DNA of 64,000 nucleotides from Terriglobia bacterium (GCA_020072655.1 JAIQGH010000004.1:1-64000); one strand, 5' to 3'. Positions 1-11,490 are shown, counted from the stretch's first letter. Program-made: numbers and translations. Notes: generated from the letters alone by a model not told the origin.

Positions 1-411
1 GGTGTATTCCCTTCCGGAGAGGTATGTTTGTCCTGATATGATGGTTTTAACAGGTGTTGTATCAAGGACGGGAGGTGTATTTTGATTTTCTATTAGTTTA
101 AAGACCTTTACGTCGACCTGCGCATACTTGTCAATCTCGTACGAAGCATTAATGAAGTCAAATACGTTGTCGGCATTTGGTGAGAAAAGTACTTTGTCTT
201 GCGTCAGAACAGGTATATCAACCGCTTTGTCAAAAGAAAGTGGAGCGCTTGTGACACAGCTGACATTGCCTGCCATATCCGTGGCTTTCAGTTTAAAAAC
301 ATAATTCTGATCTCCTCGCTTCTCGGTAATATTCCACTTCCCGATAGTCCCCTGGAGGGTACCTTCCCCGGCAAGCTGTTTGTGGTCGAGGGGATTGATG
401 GCTCCGGCAAG
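1..411 (-). CDS. Partial Ig-like surface protein fragment, apparently foreign
   Basis: A minus-strand frame is open from the window edge to a TGA at 412-414. Codons from about 385 down to 1 read as a beta-sandwich surface protein: a stretch GKWNITEKRGDQNYVFKL, then KATDMAGN, typical of Ig/FN3-like repeats, then FSPNADNVFDFINASYEID, which resembles the SPNGDG...ISY start of FlgD-type Ig domains. The stretch is rich in AAA, AAT and ATA codons and positions 1-300 are about 42% GC, unlike everything after position ~400. The fragment has no start or stop of its own inside this DNA. Its upstream end fades into the kinase gene read on the other strand, so the real boundary lies between about 345 and 385. 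I read it as sequence from another genome or a recent insert; the family assignment is only to fold level. Confidence 0.55.
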
Positions 412-1019
412 TCAACGCAGTTGATGCTTCTTCACCAGTGGTTGCAGGCCGAGGGGTACGGGACCGTCTTCAGCGAGTGGAATTCCTCGCCGCTGGTCAA
501 AGAGACGACGCGGCGCGGCAAGAAGAAGCAGATGCTCACCCCGGCGACGTTTTCCTTGATCCACGCCACGGATTTCGCCGACCGCATGGAGCACAACATT
601 ATCCCGCTGCTCAAGGCGGGGGCCGTGGTGCTCTGCGACCGGTACATTTATACGGCCTTTGGCCGCGACGTGGTGCGGGGGATGGACCCGAAATGGGTGA
701 GGGACCTTTACAGCTTTGCCGCCAAGCCGACGGGCGCTTTCTACTTCCGCGTGCCCCTGGATGTGGCCATGAAGCGCATCCTGGACGGGCGGACCGGAGT
801 CAAGTTTTACGAAGCCGGAATGGATTTGGGGCTCAGCGAGGACTCGGAGGAGAGCTTCCGCATCTTTCAAGGCCGCATCCTGGAAGAGTACGAGAAGATG
901 GTGCCGGAATTCGACCTTACCGTGATCGATGCCACGCTGCCCATTGAGGAACAGCAGGTGCAGATGCGCCAAATCGTCAAGGCCAGGCTGGCGCAAGCGA
1001 AACGCTTGAGGGTGGCGCC

Positions 1020-1023
<4 letters not shown>
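199..1023 (+). CDS. Thymidylate kinase-like P-loop kinase, copy A (5-prime end replaced)
   Basis: The protein from about residue 57 on is a dTMP-kinase-like P-loop enzyme: GKLFVVEGIDGSGKSTQ is a canonical Walker A, and LCDRYIYTAFGRD is the DRY-type motif of the TMK family. dTMP kinase makes dTDP from dTMP and ATP in the cytoplasm. The first ~50 residues have no kinase character and lie on the AT-rich segment that reads as another protein on the minus strand, so the ATG at 199 is probably not native and the true start was lost at the junction. It overlaps the next gene by GTGA (stop 1021-1023, GTG at 1020), so the two are translationally coupled. Both copies share an unusual GMD...SED..ESFR..Q segment near residue 210. 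Substrate is uncertain, since a housekeeping Tmk is not normally a tandem pair. Confidence 0.75.
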
Positions 1024-3580
<2,557 letters not shown>

Positions 3581-3698
3581 ACCGCAACCAGTGCGTAGCC
3601 AGCTTGACGCTCTTCTGCCCGCGGGCTTGAGCTCACAAACCCACGGCTAATTTAACCTGCGAATTCACCGTGGCTACCACTTCAGGGCGGCATCCACG

Positions 3699-3724
3699 CG
3701 TGCCGGGCTGAAGTCCGGCGCTAC
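3699..3724. repeat. GTAGCG-type repeat between convergent genes
   Basis: On the minus strand this reads GTAGCGCCGGACTTCAGCCC followed by GGCA, a short hairpin with arms GCCGGACTT/AGCCCGGC. Its TAG (3721-3723) is the stop codon of the CHAD gene. The gap between the GH1 and CHAD genes (3581-3720) also holds a weaker relative near 3618-3650 (CCGCGGGCTTGAGC). Confidence 0.7.
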
Positions 3725-4779
3725 CCCTGATCCGCGGGCTCAAAGGCCTTCGCGGGCGATTCCAACAGCCCTCTCACCCACTCTCGGACCTTCTCGAATT
3801 CCGCCGAGTCAGCGGTCATTTGGAAGTATTTGGCTTGGTCGGCCTGCTTTTGCTTCCGGTTCTGAAGGATGAGCCGCTCGACCCCCATGGCGACATCCAT
3901 TTGATCGCGCAGGAATTCCGGCCGCGCCACCATGGCAATCATCATTTGTTCGAGGACTTCCCGGTCGTGCCAATTCCCCAGGTGTTGCTGCAGCGAGCGC
4001 AACCAGGCCAGGGTGCTGCCGCTTCCCGAAACGTTGAACGCATGAATGACTTCGATTAAGTAACGGAGGCGCTTGGCGGCGATGCGCACGGCGTGAATGA
4101 CGCTCGCGCTCGAATCCTGATCGGAGCGGCTCACCTGCGCCTCGAACCTTTGCCAGACGCCCTCGAGCGATTGCGTAACGCGGGTGCCGAATTCCTCCGC
4201 CGCGGGCGTCGGCGTACGGTCCGCCTGCGGCGTCGCGCGGCCTGTGCCGCCCGGCACCAAGAGATCTTTGAGGTGAACATAGAAAACCGCGAGGTTGATT
4301 TTGCTCAGCTTGCGCACCGCCTTCTCGAAATTCTCGGCGCGCCGCTCGCGGAGGTAATGCCTCACCGCCTCCCAAATCTTGCGCCGGGCGGTGCGTTTCC
4401 TGGCCAGAATTCCCTCGACGCGCTGGAGCTGCACGTCGCAGTTACGAACCTCGCCCAGCGCCCCCCGCGAACGACGGATCTTGCGCCGCAACTTGCGGAC
4501 TTCCGCCGCGCGGGGCGCGGGATAAAGCAGATCGAGGACCTGTTGCAGACGCCGGCTGGCCACGCGCAGGTCATGGATGGCATCCGGATCGTCGCCGCGT
4601 AAAACTTTCGGCTCAAGTGATACGAAGCGATCGAGCTGCCGGAGCGCCAGCTTGCGCACTTTTCTCCACGGGTCGAAGGGCTTGGACTCCGACGCCATGG
4701 GTTCCGGCGTCACCGCCGGGCTGGGAGCGGCTTCGACATCAGGAGCGGGAGATTCCCTGGCGTGATTCGACCGGTTCAT
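3721..4779 (-). CDS. CHAD domain protein (polyphosphate-binding helical bundle)
   Basis: This 352-residue, very basic helical protein has the two characteristic CHAD repeats: IHDLRVASRRLQQVLDLL near residue 68 and IHAVRIAAKRLRYLIEVI near residue 228, each with the conserved His and the Arg/Lys ladder that lines a positively charged groove. CHAD domains are known to bind inorganic polyphosphate and to localise to polyphosphate granules; they are not themselves established enzymes. The first ~35 residues are a Pro/Ala/Glu-rich leader of low complexity. There is no CYTH triphosphatase domain, so it is a stand-alone CHAD. It is convergent with the GH1 gene, and its stop codon lies in a GTAGCG repeat. 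No polyphosphate kinase or exopolyphosphatase is in the window, though sixA lies 6 kb away. Confidence 0.9.
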   Translation of the reverse strand: MNRSNHARESPAPDVEAAPSPAVTPEPMASESKPFDPWRKVRKLALRQLDRFVSLEPKVLRGDDPDAIHDLRVASRRLQQVLDLLYPAPRAAEVRKLRRKIRRSRGALGEVRNCDVQLQRVEGILARKRTARRKIWEAVRHYLRERRAENFEKAVRKLSKINLAVFYVHLKDLLVPGGTGRATPQADRTPTPAAEEFGTRVTQSLEGVWQRFEAQVSRSDQDSSASVIHAVRIAAKRLRYLIEVIHAFNVSGSGSTLAWLRSLQQHLGNWHDREVLEQMMIAMVARPEFLRDQMDVAMGVERLILQNRKQKQADQAKYFQMTADSAEFEKVREWVRGLLESPAKAFEPADQG

Positions 4780-5160
4780 GGGAGAGGCCTCGGCGAAATG
4801 CTGGCCACGCCGCGCAGCGGCTCTCCGGCCCTCGGAGGCCCTGCCTCCGGGCTCGAATCGCAGACTGGCGGTTGATTCCGACGGCCAAGTCTACTCCCGC
4901 CGGGTCGGGGTTACAACCCAATGCGTGGCAAGGGCAATCCAGGCACCGAGAGACCGCCCCGCTGCATGTCAAGGGGGTGCCACCGCCGCCTCCCCTGAAA
5001 CTCCAGCTACGTAAGGATCCTCCCACAACTGGCATGTCTCTCCACCTCCCATGAGTTGGCCAAATCGGACATTTGGTCATAGCTGAGCTGCTCATGGTAG
5101 AATGCCTCGGCGTGTTCACCTACTCGGGCCAATACATCTTTGGAATGGGAGGCTGTCAAC
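4780..5160. other. Intergenic region upstream of the phosphoesterase gene
   Basis: This 381-base divergent gap shows no convincing gene. A possible promoter for the downstream gene is TTGGTC (5073-5078) with TAGAAT (5098-5103), but the 19-base spacer is long. GGGAGG about nine bases before 5161 is a good ribosome-binding site. Confidence 0.4.
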
Positions 5161-6921
5161 ATGAAGCAATCGCGACGACTTTCCCTGGTATTGTTCCTGA
5201 GTTTTGTCTGCGGCTCCGCGCCGGCACGGGCCCAAGACCCTTCGCTCCCACATTTCGGGCATGTGTTCATTGTGGTCGAAGAGAATCACGGTTACTCCTC
5301 CGTGGTGGGCAGCTCCAGCATGCCCTACCTGAATTCCCTGATCTCGCAGTACGGCTTGGCGACCAACTATGTTGCCGACACGCATCCCTCGATCGGCAAC
5401 TACTTCATGCTGACGACCGGGCATATCCTGACGAACAACGACAGCGAGACGCCTTCCAGCTTCCCCGTCTCGGCCGACAACATCGCGCATGAACTGGAGC
5501 TGACGGGGGGGACTTGGAAGGATTATCGGGAGATGACCGGAACCTATTATGTTCGTCACGATCCGCTGGCGTATATGACGAACATTAACAGCGCCAACCG
5601 TGTGGACTTCACCCAGTTCGCCACCGATTTAGCGAATGGGAACCTGCCCGACCTTTCCTGGATTGTGCCCAATGGTTGCGACGATGCGCACGACTGTTCG
5701 CTCTCCACGGCAGACTCCTGGCTGCAAACGAACCTCGATCCACTGGTCAAGAGCCCGGTCTTTCAGCAGGACGGGCTGCTCATCATCACCTTTGACGAAG
5801 ATTCGGGCAGTGGAAGCTGCACCGACTCCGACATCCAAGCCGGCACGTGGTGCGGCGGCCAGGTCGCCACCGTGCTCATCAGCCCGCTGCTAGTTTCGAA
5901 GGGTTTCAAGTCCTCAACCAGCTATCACCACGAGAGCGCGCTGCGGCTGATGTCAGAGGCGCTCGGCCTGGCGACCTTCCCGGGCTTTTCTTCGGGCGCC
6001 GCTAACATGTCGGACTTCTTCACCCCCCCGCCGGTCGTCACGCTTCTGCCAGCAGCCTTAACGTTCCCGAACCAGGCAGTGGGTGCGACCAGCGCCCCGC
6101 AGGTGGCAACTTTGAGGAACGGGACCTCGTCGGCGCTGAGCATCAGCGGCATAGCGATCACGGGGACTAACAGCGGTGACTTTGCTCAAACCAACAACTG
6201 CGGCTCGAGCCTGGCGGCCGGCGCGAGCTGCGCCATCAACCTCACGTTTACGCCCACCGCGCCTGGCAAACAAGCCGCAAATTTAGCCGTCAGCGACGAC
6301 GCCAGCAACAGCCCGCAGACGATCGTTTTGAATGGGGCGGGGATGGACTTCGCGATCGCGGCGGGCGCAGGCTCCGTGACTTCCGCCACGGTAAGCGCCG
6401 GGCAATCCGCTAACTATAAACTCGATATCGACCCGGAGAATGGCTTCAACCAGACAATCTCGCTCTCCTGCTCCGGCGCGCCTCCCGACGCAACCTGCTC
6501 CATCTCCCCGCCTTCCGTCAGCCTGAACGGGACCACCGCGTCTGTAGTGACCACCACCGTAGCGACGACCGCGCGGTCCGCGCTGGCTCCCTCCGCAAAA
6601 TGGACACTCCCCGGACTGAGGCAACGAGGCGCGCCCCTCGGCGGGGCGCACTGGCCGCCGGCCGCATGGTTCCTGGCGGGCTTGGCGCTACTGGCCTGGG
6701 CGGGATTCTCCAGGAAACGGCGAACTCGGCTGGCTCTGGGATTGGCCTTGCTCTCTCTTCTCCTGTGGGGTAGCTGCGGGGGGAGTGGCGGAGGAGGGAT
6801 GACCACTGCCGGGAGTTCAGGGACGCCGACGGGCACTTACAATCTGACCGTTAGGGGATCGTATACATCCGGCTCCGATCAATTGGTGCACACCATGACG
6901 TTGAATCTCACCGTGCAGTGA
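5161..6921 (+). CDS. Secreted phosphoesterase (acid phosphatase type) with choice-of-anchor D and Ig-like domains
   Basis: This 586-residue protein begins MKQSRRLSLVLFLSFVCGSA, a Sec signal peptide; the ATG at 5161 has GGGAGG upstream and is preferred over 5140. Residues ~30-290 form a phosphoesterase-family domain of the alkaline-phosphatase-like fold: HVFIVVEENHGY, then YVADTHPSIGNYF, where the Ser is the likely nucleophile, and LIITFDEDSG, with metal-ligand Asp residues, then HHESALRLM. Relatives hydrolyse phosphomonoesters or act as phospholipase C-type enzymes. Residues ~300-400 are a choice-of-anchor D (HYDIN-like) beta sandwich ending in IVLNGAGMDF, and an Ig-like domain follows. That last domain is split by two hydrophobic segments (residues ~500-540) with a basic RKRRTR between them, followed by a Gly/Ser linker. 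The C-terminus is probably membrane-associated. The substrate cannot be told. Confidence 0.85.
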   Translation: MKQSRRLSLVLFLSFVCGSAPARAQDPSLPHFGHVFIVVEENHGYSSVVGSSSMPYLNSLISQYGLATNYVADTHPSIGNYFMLTTGHILTNNDSETPSSFPVSADNIAHELELTGGTWKDYREMTGTYYVRHDPLAYMTNINSANRVDFTQFATDLANGNLPDLSWIVPNGCDDAHDCSLSTADSWLQTNLDPLVKSPVFQQDGLLIITFDEDSGSGSCTDSDIQAGTWCGGQVATVLISPLLVSKGFKSSTSYHHESALRLMSEALGLATFPGFSSGAANMSDFFTPPPVVTLLPAALTFPNQAVGATSAPQVATLRNGTSSALSISGIAITGTNSGDFAQTNNCGSSLAAGASCAINLTFTPTAPGKQAANLAVSDDASNSPQTIVLNGAGMDFAIAAGAGSVTSATVSAGQSANYKLDIDPENGFNQTISLSCSGAPPDATCSISPPSVSLNGTTASVVTTTVATTARSALAPSAKWTLPGLRQRGAPLGGAHWPPAAWFLAGLALLAWAGFSRKRRTRLALGLALLSLLLWGSCGGSGGGGMTTAGSSGTPTGTYNLTVRGSYTSGSDQLVHTMTLNLTVQ

Positions 6922-6936
6922 AACAGCAGTATGGAA

Positions 6937-6969
6937 GCGCAGACCTCTGAAAACCGCGGAGGTCTGCGC
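6937..6969. repeat. Perfect 11-bp inverted repeat, likely bidirectional terminator (family 2, copy A)
   Basis: Arms GCGCAGACCTC (6937-6947) and GAGGTCTGCGC (6959-6969) are exact complements around an 11-base loop. The hairpin sits between convergent genes, and its sequence recurs at 7720 and 10059. Confidence 0.75.
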
Positions 6970-6975
6970 CACCCA

Positions 6976-7452
6976 CTACTTAGCAGGCGGGGGGCCGGCC
7001 ACCGTCATGCCATGACGTCGGAAGACCTCCGTCATCTTCGCGCGGTCGGGCGGGCCGCCGGCGGCGGCACCGATTACTTCGGCAGCTTCGCGGAAGTACG
7101 CGGGGCCCATGATCGCGGGGGTTATGACGGCAAGCTGTTTCACATCCTCACTGCCGAGGTTATCGAAGCGGTGCACAGCGCCTCGGGGGATGCACAGCGC
7201 CTGCCCGGGACCAACCTCGATGGGCGTGCCGTCAACCGTCCAGGTAAGGACGCCCTCGATGCCGTAGAGGACCTCCTCGTAGGCGTCGTTCTTGTGGGCC
7301 GGCGCCGCCAGCTTCTGCCCGACGGGGACGAGAACCTCGAACACCGACACGCTGCCGTTGGAATCATCGCCCGTGAGGAGGAACCGGATCCCTAGGGGAC
7401 CAATCTTGATGGTTTCTTCCGAAGGATTGACTCTGGTCGTACGCTGCTGCAT
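6976..7452 (-). CDS. Small cupin-domain protein
   Basis: This 158-residue single-domain cupin has motif 1 around PAHKNDAYEEVLYGIEG (His53, Glu60) and motif 2 CIPRGAVHRFDN (Pro89, Gly91, His94). These supply fewer metal ligands than the classical HxH...E/H set, so a weak metal site or a sensing or storage role is possible. Cupins of this kind serve as dioxygenases, isomerases or sugar/hormone-type binders, and nothing here picks one. The start at 7452 is preferred because AAAGGAG lies eight bases upstream, whereas the longer frame to 7500 has no such site. It is convergent with the phosphoesterase gene, separated by a strong hairpin. Confidence 0.8.
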   Translation of the reverse strand: MQQRTTRVNPSEETIKIGPLGIRFLLTGDDSNGSVSVFEVLVPVGQKLAAPAHKNDAYEEVLYGIEGVLTWTVDGTPIEVGPGQALCIPRGAVHRFDNLGSEDVKQLAVITPAIMGPAYFREAAEVIGAAAGGPPDRAKMTEVFRRHGMTVAGPPPAK

Positions 7453-7760
7453 AAGCGATCTCCTTTGAGTAAAGCTATCCGACATTTCCGATTTGGCCAC
7501 GCCAGATCGCTCGCATCCTGCACCACCTAGACCGCGCTCGAATCGAAATCAAACCCGGCTCCACTAACGGGCTGGCGCCGACTCCTGGTTTGTGGGGTCT
7601 GCGACTTGGAAAACGGACTAGTCCTCGTCCTCCTCATGTATCGGCAATCCACGCAGAGCAGCTTGGTAGCGCACACTTGGTGTGTAAGTCCGCGGCCTTG
7701 CGTATCCCCACGATCAAGAGCCGCAGATCTCTGAAAACCGCCGAGGTCCGCGCTCCCCAC
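7453..7760. other. Intergenic region with one palindromic repeat
   Basis: Apart from the repeat at 7720-7753, I see no gene, promoter or RNA that I can support in these 308 bases. Confidence 0.4.
7720..7753. repeat. Inverted repeat, family 2, copy B
   Basis: GCAGATCTCTGAAAACCGCC then GAGGTCCGCGC matches the 6937 copy over the loop and most of both arms, with a few compensating and non-compensating changes. It abuts the stop of the diguanylate cyclase gene. Confidence 0.65.
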
Positions 7761-9917
7761 TCAAGCCTGGGAGCGAGAGGGGGGCTCCGTTTCATCCTCT
7801 CCCCCTTCGGCGTCCGCGGGGACGACGATGCGGTCGCGACCCTCGGCCTTGGCGGGATATAAGGCCGAATCCGCGGTGCGCAGCAGGGTTTGCGCGGTCG
7901 CGCCATGTTGCGGGAAGACGGCGATGCCGATCGAGAGGCTGACGGATCCGAGGGATTGGCCACGCAGGGTGACGTTGAGGGAGCGGGCCGCTTTGCGGAT
8001 GTGCTCGGCGCGCCGGCGGCAGATGCTGAGCGTGGCGTTGGGGAGAATCAGCAGGAACTCTTCTCCACCGTAACGGCAGGCGATATCCTCCTTGCGCGTG
8101 CGCGCGGTGAGCACCTCGCCCAGGCTGCGCAGGAGCTCGTCACCCGCTTCGTGCCCAAACGTGTCGTTGAATTGCTTGAAATGGTCGAGGTCGATCAGGA
8201 TGACGCCCAGATACTTCTCCTCGCGCGCCGCGCGGCGCAACTCCCGCTCCAAGGATTCCTCCAGGTATCGCCGGTTGAACAGTCCGGTGAGGGAGTCGCG
8301 AATGGACTGGCTGCGCAACCGGTCGCGCAGGTTCAAATTGGCCAGCGCCAGGGCAATCTGGTCCGCGAGCGCCATCGCCAGCCGCTGAGGGTTTTCCAGG
8401 GCCAGGGCCCCGGCAGAGTCTGTCGGACCGCCAGGCGGGCCCGACCCGACGACGGGTTCAACCAGATGGAGGACGCCGAGCGTCTCGCCAAGCGCCACCA
8501 TCGGCACGCAGAAGGATGCCGCGCGGACCGGTCGCCCCAGGTGGTAGCAGGGCAGGTCCGTGTCGGCGTGCTCGACTCGGTGCAGCCGGCCCAGCCGCAG
8601 CGCCCAGCAATCTTCCGGCGGGAAATTCAGCTCGCCCTCCAGGCTCTCTCCCCAGGTGGCCACCGCTTCCACCATGCTCCGCGAGTTGTTGGTGATGCAG
8701 AGCGCGCCAGACCACTGGGGGAGCAGTTTGCGAATGGCGTGCACGATGACCTCGAAAGCCTCCCCGACGTTCTGGCAGGACTGAAGCAGCTCTCCAGCCT
8801 CGCCCAGGAGCATGATCTCGCGCGCGCGCTTCTCGAGCTGGTTAACGTTGACTTCGAGTTGCTGCTTGGATCGTCGCAGGTTTTCTTCCGTCAACAGCCT
8901 CTCGCCGATGGCTCGAAACGCCACGACGGCGCCAATAATCCTCGCGCCCTCGCGCATCGGCGCGCTCGTGTACTCGACGGCGATAGGGCTGGCGTCCTTC
9001 TTCCAGAACACCTCTGATTCGACGTGGCGGGACAGGCCGCCTTGGAGGGCGGTGTAGATGGGGCAGTCCTCGCGGGGATAAGGGCTGCCGTCTGCCCGGG
9101 AGTGATGAATGAAGGCGTGCATGGGTCGGCCGATCAATTCTTCCGGCTCGTAGCCGAGCAGGCGCGCCGCGGCACGGTTGATGTAGGTAGTGTTTCCAAT
9201 CGCATCCAACCGATAAATCCCTTCTCCCGCAGCGCCTAAAATCAGCTCGGCTTCCCGCCGCATTTCCTCGCTGGCCGTCTCGGCGCGACGCCGCTGGCGA
9301 GAATCCCGCCCCACCAGGAGTGCTGCCACCGCACAGGTGCCCAGCGCCACCAGCATCCCCAGAACGATGACGACCGTGGTCCGGCGGTCCTGCACTTTCG
9401 CCCGGCGCGAGCGCTCACCGAAGATCTGCCGTTCCACCCCCGCCATCTCACCGATTTGCTGGTGAATCTGCTCCATGGCCCGCCGGTCCCTATCCGAGCG
9501 AATCAGTTCCGCGGAACCCGCCCAGCCTCGCTGCTTCCGCGCGGCGACAATGGCCTGGGTGAGGCCGAGTTTGGCCTCGATGAGCGATTCGATTCCCCTC
9601 AGCCTTCGTTGCTGGTCAGCATCATCGGCGGTCAGCTCGCGGAGGCGTTGAATCTGTCCAGGGATCACGGCGCGGGTGACTTCGTAGGGTTGAAGGTAGG
9701 CTTCCTGGCCCGTGACCGCGTAACCTCGCCCCGCCGACTCCGCGCCTTTGAGGGAGGATTGGACCCCCTGAAGCGCTTCCAATACTTCCTGCGCACGCCC
9801 AGCTTGGCCCACGGTTTCGGCGCGTTCCCGCACGCTGAAAAATACGAATCCACCGATGGCCATCAATAGCACCATCGCCACGCCGAAACCTGCCGCGATC
9901 TTTCTTTCCGGCTCCAA
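7761..9917 (-). CDS. Membrane diguanylate cyclase: CHASE3-PAS-GAF-GGDEF
   Basis: This enzyme should make cyclic di-GMP from two GTP at the inner membrane. A first transmembrane helix (IAAGFGVAMVLLMAIGGFVFF) and a second (VVIVLGMLVALGTCAVAALLV, about residue 185) bracket a CHASE3-like periplasmic sensor containing ESAGRGYAVTGQEAYLQPY. A PAS domain follows (AAGEGIYRLDAIGNTTYINR), then a coiled coil, a GAF domain and a GGDEF domain. The active site is intact (RYGGEEF, about residues 615-621), DLDHFKQFND is present, and an RKED five residues upstream is a product-inhibition I-site. I chose the TTG at 9917 (AGGAAG upstream, MEPERKI typical of the family); a GTG at 9956 adds 13 residues without a ribosome site. 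The signal sensed is unknown. Confidence 0.88.
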   Translation of the reverse strand: MEPERKIAAGFGVAMVLLMAIGGFVFFSVRERAETVGQAGRAQEVLEALQGVQSSLKGAESAGRGYAVTGQEAYLQPYEVTRAVIPGQIQRLRELTADDADQQRRLRGIESLIEAKLGLTQAIVAARKQRGWAGSAELIRSDRDRRAMEQIHQQIGEMAGVERQIFGERSRRAKVQDRRTTVVIVLGMLVALGTCAVAALLVGRDSRQRRRAETASEEMRREAELILGAAGEGIYRLDAIGNTTYINRAAARLLGYEPEELIGRPMHAFIHHSRADGSPYPREDCPIYTALQGGLSRHVESEVFWKKDASPIAVEYTSAPMREGARIIGAVVAFRAIGERLLTEENLRRSKQQLEVNVNQLEKRAREIMLLGEAGELLQSCQNVGEAFEVIVHAIRKLLPQWSGALCITNNSRSMVEAVATWGESLEGELNFPPEDCWALRLGRLHRVEHADTDLPCYHLGRPVRAASFCVPMVALGETLGVLHLVEPVVGSGPPGGPTDSAGALALENPQRLAMALADQIALALANLNLRDRLRSQSIRDSLTGLFNRRYLEESLERELRRAAREEKYLGVILIDLDHFKQFNDTFGHEAGDELLRSLGEVLTARTRKEDIACRYGGEEFLLILPNATLSICRRRAEHIRKAARSLNVTLRGQSLGSVSLSIGIAVFPQHGATAQTLLRTADSALYPAKAEGRDRIVVPADAEGGEDETEPPSRSQA

Positions 9918-10303
9918 GACTATCTTCCTGCCCGAAGAGTATCTCGGGGGGCACACAACCAGCCGGATAGCACGAAGTCTCGCCCCTCATAGGCTCTGCG
10001 GCTCAGGCTCAGCACCACGAGATCCGCCCCGATGGGGTGCATCGGGGTCAGGGCCGATGCCGCAGACCTCCGAAAGCGGCGGCCTGCCCGACCCGCTGTC
10101 CTGCTTTGACCGCAGGGGCGTTTACGTCGTGGTTTTTGTGAAGTGTGCGGCCGCCCGGCGATGCCCACCGCATAGAGGTAAGGTCGGTATACATCCGTAG
10201 CACGCGAAAAGCAAGGGGGGATGTGAGCCGCCAGCGTCAGTTCGCAATTTGAATTGATGGTAGCTACCAGCGTCGGCAAGCCGGGCGGCCCCGGCGCCGT
10301 TCC
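9918..10303. other. Intergenic region with repeats
   Basis: It holds CCGCCCCGATGGGGTGCATC (10024-10043), an imperfect relative of the CCCCGAT...ATCGGGG repeat, and a family 2 copy at 10059-10087. I see no gene. Confidence 0.4.
10059..10087. repeat. Inverted repeat, family 2, copy C (diverged)
   Basis: GCCGCAGACCTCCGAAAGCG then GCGGCCTGC keeps the left arm GCAGACCTC of the 6937 copy, while the right arm is diverged. Confidence 0.5.
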
Positions 10304-10852
10304 TCAGGCCAGCTTGCGCAGCAGGCGCGGGGTGAGCCACCAGACGAGCTGGCCAGGGGATTTGGGCGGGAACTCAACAAAGGTGATCAGGCAGCAGCCG
10401 CCCTTCTTGAGCGCCAAGTGCGCGTGGCGGCCCGCGCCGACCAGGCGCGCCGCGAGCTCGCTCAGGTCGGGCTCGTGACCGATCACCATAACTCGCCGGC
10501 GGCTGGGCTGCTTGGCGAGGAATGTCAGCAGGGCTTCCGGCGAGCCGCCCGGGCCTAACGCGTCGCAGGAGTCGCGCGGCACGCGCCCGCCCATTTCTTC
10601 GCCGACGATCTCGGCGGTCTCGGCCGCGCGCACGAGCGGGCTGGTCACGATCCAATCCAGGTCAAAGCCGGCGCGCACGAGACCCGCGGTGATCTCCCTC
10701 ATCTTCTTCTTGCCCTCGGGGGTCAGCGGGCGCTTGGCGTCCTCGGAAAAGCCGGGACTCCCCCGATCGACCGCGATCCCGTGACGCATGATGTAAAGGT
10801 CGTACCCGGTCGTTCGAGTCTGTTCGGATTCTGCATTGTCTCGCTGTGCCAT
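10304..10852 (-). CDS. sixA: Phosphohistidine phosphatase SixA
   Basis: This 182-residue member of the histidine phosphatase (phosphoglycerate-mutase-like) superfamily carries the RHG catalytic motif in YIMRHGIA (Arg23-His24-Gly25), the KRPLTPEGKKKM segment typical of SixA, VTSPLVRAAETAEIV and the second catalytic His in VIGHEPDLSELA. SixA removes phosphate from phosphohistidine in signalling or phosphotransferase proteins in the cytoplasm. The first ~16 residues are a hydrophilic extension before the YDLYIMRHG strand, and a shorter start cannot be ruled out. It lies on the same strand as, and just downstream of, the PLD-type gene, so the two could be co-transcribed. Residue content and length fit the family well. 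Confidence 0.87.
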   Translation of the reverse strand: MAQRDNAESEQTRTTGYDLYIMRHGIAVDRGSPGFSEDAKRPLTPEGKKKMREITAGLVRAGFDLDWIVTSPLVRAAETAEIVGEEMGGRVPRDSCDALGPGGSPEALLTFLAKQPSRRRVMVIGHEPDLSELAARLVGAGRHAHLALKKGGCCLITFVEFPPKSPGQLVWWLTPRLLRKLA

Positions 10853-10933
10853 CGCGTGTTGGCCGAGACGTTCCGTCCCATCGTCTCGTCCCGCCTCCTT
10901 CTGGGTGACCTCCGGGCATTGCGGCCGCCGCCT

Positions 10934-11392
10934 TTACCGTGCCGGCTGGGACTCCGCCCAGAGCGCTTCAAATTCCTGCTGGTAAACTCCCGCCTGCGTG
11001 GAATCGCGAAGGATCACCAGATCCTCGCAGTTTTGCTCTTCGGATTCAATCGTCCAGTTGTAGCTGCCCGTCACGAGCACCTGGCCGTCGATGATCGCGA
11101 ACTTGTGGTGCATCTTCGAGCCCGGCCCGCGCCGCCCGTGCCCCACTCGGAACGGGATCCTCCCCGGCGAGAACAGCGCTTGGGACGAAGGCGACTCTTC
11201 GTATTTCTTCTGGTCGAGGACGACCCGAACTCGGATTCCTCGCGCGAGCGCAGCGGCCAGGGCGCTCGCCAGCCGCGGATGGTTGAAGCGATAAAGGGCG
11301 GCATCGAGAGAATGGTTCGCTTGCGCAATGAGCTGCTCAAGTGCCTCGGCGGCCCCCTCTGTGCGCGTCATGATCACGATTAGCTCATTCAT
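10934..11392 (-). CDS. Phospholipase D-like nuclease, single HKD motif
   Basis: This 152-residue protein has one PLD-superfamily unit: HHKFAIIDGQVLVTGSYNWT contains the HxKx4D catalytic motif (His95, Lys97, Asp102) followed by the conserved GSxNWT. Single-motif members such as Nuc dimerise to form one active site and cleave phosphodiesters, usually DNA. There is no clear signal peptide: the N-terminus MNELIVIMTRTEGAAEAL reads like the first strand and helix of the domain, so a cytoplasmic enzyme is likely, unlike periplasmic Nuc. The ATG at 11392 is taken in preference to 11440 because the extra 16 residues lie outside the fold. It is the first gene of a likely pair with sixA. Confidence 0.8.
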   Translation of the reverse strand: MNELIVIMTRTEGAAEALEQLIAQANHSLDAALYRFNHPRLASALAAALARGIRVRVVLDQKKYEESPSSQALFSPGRIPFRVGHGRRGPGSKMHHKFAIIDGQVLVTGSYNWTIESEEQNCEDLVILRDSTQAGVYQQEFEALWAESQPAR

Positions 11393-11490
11393 CCTGCTGT
11401 CGCGTGGGAGGATTGTAAGGTGACTCGCGCCGGGCTGCAAGGCTACGGCACCGAAGGGTTATCCAGCTTATTAACGTGTAGCGATGCTCT

